Shown here: positions 13,601 to 24,600 of the stretch, piece by piece
Position numbering within the stretch: the first letter of the stretch is position 1
Layout of the letters: each line of letters starts with the position of its first letter
NCBI GenBank assembly: GCA_029948255.1
Contig: JALIZF010001831.1
Location: 496,001 to 560,000 of the forward strand
DNA from: Telmatactis stephensoni
Lineage: Eukaryota > Cnidaria > Anthozoa > Actiniaria > Isophelliidae
Reading direction: 5' to 3'
Length of the DNA stretch: 64,000 bases
Notes under the pieces: model-generated
What the model saw: only the letters and a program-made list of their open reading frames with translations
What the model was told of the DNA's origin: nothing
The model's database searches: none
Made by a program: the position numbers and the translations under genes

Positions 13601-16600
13601 AACCATTATGATTGCTGCTTTGTCACCAGCAGATATTAACTATGATGAGACACTTAGTACACTGAGGTATGTAGGATCCATATTAGAGTACATAGTTGTC
13701 ATACAGGGGCGTATCCAAGGGGGGGTCCCAGGGTGCCCGTGACCCCCTTTGAAAACAAAAAGATTATAGAAATAAAAGAATCTGACTGGAGAAAGATTGA
13801 GAAATTGGAAGTGTGACCCCTTTTTGATGGAAAATGGAAAGTGTGAACCCCTTTGAAATATTCTGGATACGCCCCTGTCATATATCTGTGAGAAAGTTTG
13901 AGTGCGTTGTTCCATGTTTATAGAGTAGATTTGGTATGACTGTGAAAACAGCACCCAAGGTCACGGCATGGTTACAGCAGGAATTTGGAATGTTTTTATA
14001 GATATTTCGGCACTGACACGGTCATAGCATGGCACAGTTCATTTCACACTCATACGAAATCTACTCTGCTATTTGACTGTGAAAACATCTGTGTTTTTCC
14101 ATTTTTGATTTCATAAGACATTAGTCTTGACTAATCAATATGCTTAGGTGCAACATAAGGCCACATCACAAGGCAGGGACGTTTTTGCAGTCCAGTCACA
14201 AAAAATTATGAAACTAAGTGCTCCAATGACCTTCCTGAACTCATAAAAATGCATAAACTGATGACCTGAAACATGGTGTGCACAGTGACATTAAAGACCA
14301 GTACACACAAAGAGTTTTGCTCCCAGCATGTTCAAGGGGCTGTGCTCCAGAAAATGCTCCCCAGTGTATACCACTCTCTGCAGTAATTCACGTATAAGGA
14401 TGGTTATTTTTCATAAGTGAATATACCTCTACCTGAAAAAAGAAATTGAAAAAACAAAATCTGGTGCAGTTTTTTGCACATGCATAAACTTGAAAGATGT
14501 ATAATGTGGAGAGTAATGGCTGCTTTCAAGTGTGGTCACCTTTGAGAGAGAGTTCACTGTTAGTATTTCTTGTCTTCCTAAACTTCCATGTCCTTGTTAT
14601 CAATTTTCATTTCAACAGTTTGAGTGCTTAATTAGCATGTTGTGATCACTTAATTTGCCTATGTATAGATATGCTGATCGTGCTAAGAAGATTAAGAATA
14701 AAGCTGTTGTCAATGAAAATCCTATGGACAAACTGATCAGAGAACTTAAAGAAGAGAATGACAAGTTAAAGAAGGCCTTGGAGGGAGGAACGTTGCCGGA
14801 TGTAGCAGGGGGAGGCAACATGTCACCTGAAGGTAAACAATGTTGATATTTGTCAGGGTTAACTTGGGTTCTCCACTAGCTCAATCCTTTAACTCAATCT
14901 ACAATCTAAAATGTACTTATCCCCTCAGCTCCACTGTCTATCTTTCCAATTGGTTCTGTTTTTGTCTTCTATCTACAAAGCAGCTGTACCCTCACTTTGG
15001 CACTTTCGTCTTTAATTGAAGTGTGTTTTTCCAGCTTTGCATTTTTTCTTTGCATTTTCTGTGGAAGTCAAGCAGCTCCATCTACTTTTCTCTTCTATTC
15101 ATAAAACGTGTCTTATACTCCAACAGCACTCTCTCTTTCAAGTATGTTCATGCAGTTCCCCAATGCAGCTGTCTCCATTCATTCCACTCAAAATGTCTTC
15201 TGTACACACACACAACACATCTTTCACTTAGTTAAATTGCCTGTTGAATACATATGTAGACAGTATTCAGGATTGTCCTGGAGGGGGTATATCATTATAG
15301 AAATCAGAAATGGTAGAGGATCCAGAGGATACCTTGGAAAAGTATAAAAAAGAAGAGAGACCAAAGTCATCTCAGGAGGGGGTGGAAAAGGGTGCATCCC
15401 TTCAATCTACCTCTGGTATTATTAATTCATTTTATTCTTCCCAACCAGAGATGGAGAAAATGCGCCAGGAAATGAGAGAACAAATCCGTGCTCAACTTGA
15501 AGCCAACATGGAGAACATGACAAGCTGGGATGAGAAAGTGAGTAATGCAAGATCTTTTTAACAAAGCAGGATACATGGGTGAATTTGGGGTGGGGCAGCC
15601 CTTTGGAAATTTGAATAAATTTTTAATACCTATTTAAACCAATGTCAAACATGCCTCCCCTTTCCAAAATCTCTGGATCGGCCTATGGGATACATTAGGC
15701 ATGGAAGCACAATGGCGTGTTACACAATGCAATGTTTTCTGCAACATTGTTCTATGTTTACAATGGCAATTTGAAAATGCATTGCAATGTTGCAGAGGTA
15801 GTAGTTGACTGCAGAACATCTCAACTGTTGTGCATAATATTAATAGAGGATATTACATGGCTGCGCGGAGATACTAATTTTATCTTCGAGTGTTCAATTG
15901 ATATCTCACGAGTGAGCGCAGCGAACGAGTGAGATATCTAAATTGAACACGAGAAGATAAAATTAGTATCTCCAAGCGGTCATGTAATGTTCTATTTATT
16001 ATATAGATATCGATGAGACTTAAATAAGAAAAACAACTTAAAAATACCGTAACGTTGAAAAATACCGGTTACTATGCCAACAGTGATATCTTCACATGTG
16101 AAAGATATGATATCTTCACATGTAATTGATATCAAGTTTTCGACACTGGAGAAAACCTGGTATCTCATCGATATCTATATAATAATAAGAATTATTAAAT
16201 ATCATTATGATTAAATAAGAATAATTAAATATTACAAGAAAAGCTGCATCATCTGCTTGGACCTGTAAGCCTGATATGGCACCCCTAATTCTGGGCATGT
16301 GGCTCCATTATTTTTGGCATGACACCAACAATTATCATCATATGAACAGAAAATCTGTTGTCCTTGTAGGGCAGGGGCGTATCCAGGGGGGTCCCAGGGT
16401 GCCCGTGACCCCCCTTTGAAAACAAAAAGATGATAGAAATAAAAGAATCTGACTGGAGAAAGTTTGAGAAATTGGAAGTGTGACCCCCCTTTGGTGGAAA
16501 ATGGAAAGTGTTACCCCCCCTTTGAAATATTCTGGATACGCCCCTGTAGGGGTGCCTATATAATACCCAAAATAATCGATCCACATGCCAGAATTTAGGG

Positions 16601-18657
16601 GTACCTAAACATGAAAAGATTTGTATAGAATCAAGCTATAGGTAAGGAATTTTCATATTAATAGCAAGCTTAAGCACCAAGACCGTAGAACACCACAAAC
16701 GCAGGAGAGGTGTGCTATCAGTTGCAACAGCAGATCTATTAGAGATTTACATTGTATCCCATGGCAACCAATGGTGCACGCACCTCTCGTACGTTTGTGG
16801 CATTCCAGGTTCTTGGTGCTTTAGCTCACTATTATCAAAACCTGAGTGGACTGCTCCACAACAGTGCTCTGAGCTCCATATAAGAGCTCTGTTTATCACG
16901 TCATTGAAAATGGTGTTGGTGACGTTTTCTTCAGCTCAAAGTGCAAAGAATTGAAGATGTTGGTGCAGATAATGAGGCTAATGAAAAGAGTAAAAAACTC
17001 AACTCTGTTCCCCATATTGTCAACCTTAATGAGGACTCGCTGCTTTCTGGTGTTGTAGTTCATTTCTTGGATAAAGGTGAGGCTTATGTCCTTGGATTCA
17101 TCACATAAAATTATATAAAATTATTGAATGGTATATTGTGTGCACTTTGTAGTTTGAAATCTAACAAATAGTTTCCATTTTCCCATGTGTCTATACTCTA
17201 ATAGATACACCTAATTGCAAAAACATCAAAAAAGATTTAAAAAAGTAACAATTAGGAATTAGTTTAAAATGGTGCATTTAATAGGTTTTAATTCTCTTGT
17301 AATTCAAAGCAAATACAAATGTCGATATTACAGTTATATGTTGGGCATTCATCTTTTTTCTATTTCTTCAGCTTATTGCCAATTCACGAAAATCCAATGT
17401 ACATGAGAATTTTTCAGTATTTGCTTTGAATTCAAATTGTATGAGAATTAGATCTTCTGATTAAATTTGCCATCTTTAATTAATTCCTATTTGTTATTTT
17501 TTTAATTTTATTTAAAGTTTATTTTTCTATGGCAATGGTTTTGCAATTAGGTGTATGCAGATGATGTCCATGAGCTCATTTTTGCATTTATTTATCTTTC
17601 ACTTGAACTTGACTATGGTGTCGAGTGACACCAAAACATCGTTCCGTTACAAACGAAGAACCCACCCCAAAGCATTGTTTTATTTGTACTTATTTCAGAG
17701 GAAGTAACAATTGGTAATAAAAAGGCAGATCCACCACCATCCATTTTACTGAGTGGACTTAGGTAACTATGACTATACTATTGAACCCCTGTTCTTTAAG
17801 GTTGGTCCACACTAGGGGACATGTCGAAGGGACAAGAACGGAAACATGTCACTCTGTGCACTACTTTGAGACAAATCCCAGTTTGAATTCATGGAGGTCT
17901 GTTCTCTCCTTAGGTGGGCTTCCTGTGGTCGTCGCTCACACATGTCCCTAGTTGAGCGACCTACCATTACAAAAGAGTTATGGAATCAGTCTATGATTGT
18001 ATATATAGTTAGAATTTGCCCTGCAACATTTCCAACACCAGAGTCTGAAAGGCTATCCAGTCAGATGCTAAGCCTTTCACGATCCAGGTAAAAAGGGGAA
18101 AAGCGAAAGACAAAGCAATCATTGATAGCTTTTTGATGTTGTATTTTTAGCATTCAAAAACAACATGCAGTAATTACCGTCAGAGAGAGTGAAATCACCA
18201 TCAAACCAGCAGTGTCAGGTTCAAAGACTAAAGTGAATGGTATGCCTTTGACAGGAGAAACACCACTTAAACATATGGACAGAATCTTATTTGGTAAGTT
18301 TATCACTGACATATTCATCAGTGTTCATAATCATCAAGATCATCACCATCATCAACTTTTAAGCTGGAACGTTCTCTCTGTAAGTCTCCTTCGTAGCCAT
18401 TGTGTGATGACGCTAAGAATCCCGTGGGTTCGGGTAGAGTTTATGTATAAAAATGTATGGCACTTTGAAGTCGACTAGATGATGGATGGAACTTCGATTG
18501 TTTAGAGAATGCGTGCTTCTATAGCGTGCTTATGTACCACAGAATAGTAAAACACGGCATTGCACAGAATAGCACACACAAAACATATCATAGCACACAA
18601 TACCATAACAGCATTGCACGACACATACATCATGTCACTGTTGTATGGAAACCATCT

Positions 18658-18692
<35 letters not shown>

Positions 18693-21600
18693 CCTCTTGT
18701 AGCAGCAGTTAATGTTTTTGTTCTGTTAGGTTCTAACCACATGTACTACTTGAAGAATCCTAAAAACACGGAGAAAAGTGAAGGCTCTCCCGACAAAGTA
18801 GATTGGGATTTTGCACAGAAGGAAATCGCTGAAGCTAAAGGTTTTGCCACAGGTTTTGGTGCTGGACAGAGCAAAGGTAAGAGTTACCTGGTGTCCTACT
18901 AAATCACAAGGTCTAATAGCAAGGATGGCATGCTGGGGACAATGCGTGTAAAGGAGAAGTTGTAGTTTGGAATTTTCAGCTGGAGAACTCTCGTCCTTGT
19001 TGTTCTTATCTGTGATTTCGCTAATGAAGCTTTTGTTAAGCTAGAGATACGGAAGACGCAGACTCAGACACACGATGTAGTTATTCTTGTGACGCTGCAC
19101 GCACTTTGCACCGTGTACCCACCCCTATAGCAAATGCGTGTAACTTTTCAGAAAAATTGCGGAAGTAGATCTCGATGCACTTCTGCAACTTTTGCACGTA
19201 AAAGCAGTTGTACCACGTGCCTGCTCCTTCAGCAATTGCGCGCAACTTTACAGAAACATTCTACTTCTTCGGCTGTTGCGCGCAACTGTTGCGGGTTAGG
19301 CAGCCGGAGAAACTGCAGCTGCGTAACGTTATAGAAAAGAGAAGCTGCATTGGGCGTCCAGGCCTTAGCCACACGTGAAACACTGACTGGCAATTACTTC
19401 CTCAACAGAGCAACAACTCGCACAAGAACAGGTATTGGAACTATTACCCTTAGTGAGCGAAGTCAATGCTGTTAGTGAAGAATTAGACAAGGGAAAGTAA
19501 GGCTAAATTTACGATTTGTTATTTTCCTGCTTGTCGTATTGATACTTACTGTATATTTTCCCATTTTAAAGGACGTTTGAAGTCATCCTCATCTCTGCAG
19601 CGGCTCAAGGTCAATGTTCAACTGGAGGAACCAAGTATGTGAAACGCTTTTTCACAATCTTTTTTTGTAGAAAAAGTGTGCAACTAAGAATATACCTCTT
19701 AAGCTTCGTATGCAAATTGTCCATTTTCAGAGAACGTGACATTCTCTGGAGAATTGCTCTTTTATGATGGACATGTTAAATATTTACATATGAAAGAATC
19801 AACTCCTAAGAGTAGCATCACGTGGCCTGACAATGAAGCTAAAGAGGTCTATCTAGTAGCGCTTGGACTGGTAATCAATCTATTGTGATTTACTGCTGTC
19901 ATTGTGACCGTGAGGGTTGGCCCTCACTAGCGACGCAAGCATAAAGCCCGCCGCCAACGTTGAGAAACTGCGTGAGGAAACTGCCACGCGAGGCGCCGCA
20001 GACGTTGCATCTTTGGCTACGCGAGGACAAAAAATAGAGCAGGTAAAGCTTAAGGAGTGATAAAAGTGCCTCGCGTGGTAGTTTATTTCCTCACACGGTT
20101 TCTGAACGTGTGCGGCGGGCTTAAGCGCGAGCAACATACGTAGACTCATCGTACTGCATTTATCACAAGCACCGCTAATGAGCAGTACATTACTGACTCT
20201 GCGTTTGTTGCTTGTGTTTATGCTTGCGTCGGCAGTGAGAACCAGGCTTAAGGAATTACGCCATATTGCGGCCACCCACGTGTTTATTCTGGTCACGCAA
20301 CACTAACCCGGTCATAACATGGAACTTCATAGGGCTTGGGCGTGGTCGGTGAAGGCTAATATAGGGTACCCACATCTAAACACCCTTAATTTATATGAAA
20401 TAAACTTCCTAACTTTATAAAGTATAAACGCGAACAATATTCAGAGGCCATAGTCTTTTCTGAACTTTGATGTTTTTTTGTTAATTTAAAATCGTCAGTT
20501 ATGTTTAATTTTTTCCCTTAAAATTTATAAAAGCGCTTTAAAAATAACTAACCCAGTTTCTCCTCAGATGAACTTCTCTTTCTGATTACTAACCCTTTCA
20601 ACTTGTCTGACCTATTCTTTTACTGTTCTTCCTTTTCTACAGGGAATGCCACGAGAGTGGCGAGTTCTTATCTCTTAAGTAGGTCTTTATCTTCAAACTC
20701 TTATTCCAATGTTAAGATCGCTTGTAACCTAGATTCACCACCAAGTCTGTTACCCTGTGTTCCATATCTTTGGCTAGCGTTACGTTACGTTACAGCAGAG
20801 AGGATCACGTGACCTTTTTTGCGCCTGGCGTTGCGCGATTGGCATTCAAACGAGTAGGTGACCTTCCACGTTTACGACAAACTCAACCTCTCGTTGAAAC
20901 GGCAACGCAAGACGCAATAAAAAGCAGGTCACGTGATCCTCTTTGCCGTCTGCCGTTTTCCGCTTACTTATAAATCTCTCGGATTATTAACGAAACGGCG
21001 TATCGCAAGCCAAAGCTCTGGCACCCAGGGTACAAGTCTGTTTGCTACGGGGTTTGCATTGTGTTAAAGGAGCAAGCGATCTATACAAACTTTTCCTATT
21101 AACATCTTGCTTTGTACTTTTATTAAGGAAAGTATTAACATTTTCGTCAATGTGACTTGTACCTTGTTGTAAGATATACATCATCATTATAATCCTCATC
21201 GTTATCGTCATCATTGGCGTCATGCATTTCATTGTCAACATCATTGTTACCATGGCATCATAAGATCATGGTTACCAAGGCAACATAAGATCATGGCTAC
21301 CATGGCATCATCAATATGATCGTGGCTATCTTGGCATCATAAGACCATGGTATCTTAAAATCTTGGTTACCATGGCATCATGAGATCATGGTTACCATGG
21401 TAACTTAAGATCTTGGTTACCATGGCATAATATCATGGTTACTTTGCCATCTTCATTACCTTATCATTCAGTAACATAAAACCTTAAAAGCCATAACTTC
21501 TAACTCCTTTAACTTGTTTTTGAATTTTATGATTCCTTTTTTAAAAGTTGGTAAACTTAAAACTGAAATATGTATAATTTCTCTTTAAAAAACAAATCCA

Positions 21601-24600
21601 TGTTTATTCATTTAATCGTTATTCATTGTTTTCTAGAGTTGCAGTTAAGATGAAGAGTATGCTAAACGGTAATGTCTGGTTGTGGGATCGAGGCAAGTTT
21701 ATGAATAGAAGATTCTTAATGCAGGTACGAAACGTCTTCGGATGTACCGATGGATTAACGATTTTACGCCGACTACCCAACGACAACCTGAGGGGTTTCC
21801 GGCAAATGCTCGCTTTTGACGATTTTCCTTCTAATCAGATGACTCACAGGCGGACCACAGTGATAAAACGCGGAAACGCTCTATAATATTATAAATATAA
21901 AATGTTCTAACATTTTTCGCCCAAATAATTTTTACAATTTGCCCTATCCTATTCGGCCTTCTGGTTCGTAATTACTCAGTCAGCTGGACGCATACTTATA
22001 CATCTTACGTCCCGTTGACTGAATAATTCCGACCCAGCGGGGGAGGGGAGAGGAAATTGTAAAATTACTCGGGCGAACATCTTATATTCATGATGTTACA
22101 GAACCTTTCGTTTTACCACTGTGGTACGACTTCATGATTTTACGCCGACAATCAAATTACATCCCAAGAGCTTATCGATTTCATTTTTACAACACTTGAT
22201 ACTAATCTCGCAATCTGATTGGTCGTTTAGAGTATGTCAATAAGAGGACAGACACACTGATGACGCGTTTCGACGCGCGCGCTCGTTCTGTTGCCCCGTT
22301 TGATAAGGAATTTTTTAACTTTTATTTAAAATAATTGTAAAAAACGAATTGAAGGTGCTTTTCAGTTGTTTGTCCTCTTATTGACACACTCTTGACGTCA
22401 TAAAATGATCAAAACTCAAATGGAATTACGAGCGCAATAACAGTTCAGGAAACACTTTTGACAAACAAATTTGAAAACGCATCTTACCGTTTTCATTGCC
22501 CACACTGAAACGTAGATAAAAGCACAAAACCCCTGTTATTGTGTAGACAGAAACCCTAACCGTAGCAAAATGGATGCGTTTTCAAATTGGTGAGGACGTA
22601 GCCTACATTAGTGGAGGTACCATAGTCTTGGAATAGAGCGGTTTTCGTATGAGTGTGAAACGGACCGCGCCGTACCGTGATCGTGTCAGTACTGTGTTGT
22701 TTATAAAAACATTCCAAATTCCTGCCGTAATCGTGCGGTGACCATGCGGTGCCGTTTTCACACTCATATGAAATCTGCCCAGCAGGAAGTTCTGATACCA
22801 CTCGGCTATTGCATCTTACCAAATGTGGGCGAAGCGTCCCACGACAACCAACGATTGTAGCCCGACATCCTCGCGAAAGAGTTTGTAGAGCAACTTTTTA
22901 CGAAGCTGAAATTTGGTTTCTGGAATTACTAATTTGCGCATCTACTGTTTTTCCAGGAAATGTACCAGAAATTCATCGACGGTGAAGACATTTCCAAGAT
23001 ACCAAAAGAACAGGATCCATTCTGGGAGGATGTCGAAGACGTCTTGATTGGAACGGCGAACTTGTTTTTACAGAGCTTAGCGTATGCGTTGGACTTTGAC
23101 GACAAGTTGACTGTAACAGATTATAAGGTGGATTCTGAATTTATTATGCTGTAAGGGAGATCGCCCATCGAATTTGTTTCAAGTATTGGTCGAGTTGAGT
23201 CGGACTCCCCCCTCCCCAACTCCCCCCCCCCCTTCCCAAGTAAGCATTCCTTAATTGATTATTATTGACTAACCGAATTCCTTTGTATTCAGGGATCTGA
23301 AGAAGCTTCTCTTGTGGTCAACGTAACGCCATGCACACAGACAGGGAAAGCCCTTGATGAGGACAACTTTGTGGAAAATCCAAGTGAACTACTGGACAAA
23401 CCGTATCATTTTAAGGTAAAAAGCCCTTTTTAACTCGTGGATATGCGAAGCATAGAAAGGAGTTATTGTGGGGACTCGGTGTCACTCGCTCACTCAGGTG
23501 TTAGCAGATACCCGTTAGAGTCTGGGTACGAGACTGTTTCCGCTCGACTCCGCTCGCCTGCAGTCGATAACCACGGACTTTGTACATCGCTATCAAGCGA
23601 CAAAAATCTCTTCAAGTGCAACATCAAAGTAATCCAAGCTTTTAGTGTTCGTACTCTATTATCACAAGCCAGTCAAAGTAGATAAGTTAAACAAACGAAA
23701 ACATTTTGAAAGCAGTCGTCGGTCGCCGCCGTGAAGGCCTCGAGTTCGCTAGCCGAAAACAGCAACAAAAAAGCGTATTGAGTTAGTTTATTGGCTTAGT
23801 GTTTTGTAAAGTAATTTCTTTTATATTTATAGCGACATTTTGCTACAGAGCACAGAGAGAAGCATTTTTGCATTTGTTTTGCAACCACACTCTGACAATA
23901 AATATACAAAATTCACCAGACAAAATCAATGAACTTCTGGATGGTTCAATGGATATGCCCTTTGCTTTAGAAGCGAAAGGTCCGGGTTCAAATCCCGGCA
24001 CGGCGGTGGTGATTTTTTTTTCACTTTTTTTTTCTTTTTGACAGATGTTTTTTTCTTTTATAGCTAATGACTCTTTCTTAGCTAAAGAAATAAATGATTT
24101 ATTGACACAGAAAGCCCATATAAAAAAGAGGAGCGGCGAAGGAGGGCCCAGCGTCTGGGCTATGAAGGCCATCGAGTCCGCTAGCCGAAAACAGCACCAA
24201 AAAGGCGTATTGAGTTAGTTTATTGGCTTACTTAGTGTTTTATGAAGCAATTTCTTTTATATTTATACCGGTTTTGCTACAGAGAGAAGCATTTTTGCAT
24301 TTCTTTTGTTTGTAACCACACATTGAATAAATACACCAAATTTACTAGTCGAAGACATGCAACTTCTGATTGATTGGATGGGCAAGAGGACCCATGGCTT
24401 TTCAAACGAAAGGTCCGGAGTTCGAGTGTCGGCCAGGTGGTGATCAATTTTTTTTCACTTTGTTTTTCTTTTTGACACATTTTCTTTTTCATCTTTTATA
24501 GCTAAAGACTCTTTTTCGCTAAAGAAATTATTGATTTATTGAGATTTTTGTCTTCAAATGAAAACTCGTTATTTTACTAAAATGTTTTGCTTGGGCTTCC

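Noticed and set aside
19880..20296. 138-codon minus-strand open frame
   Set aside because: It coincides with a GC-richer inverted-repeat element and has no conserved motif or splice evidence.
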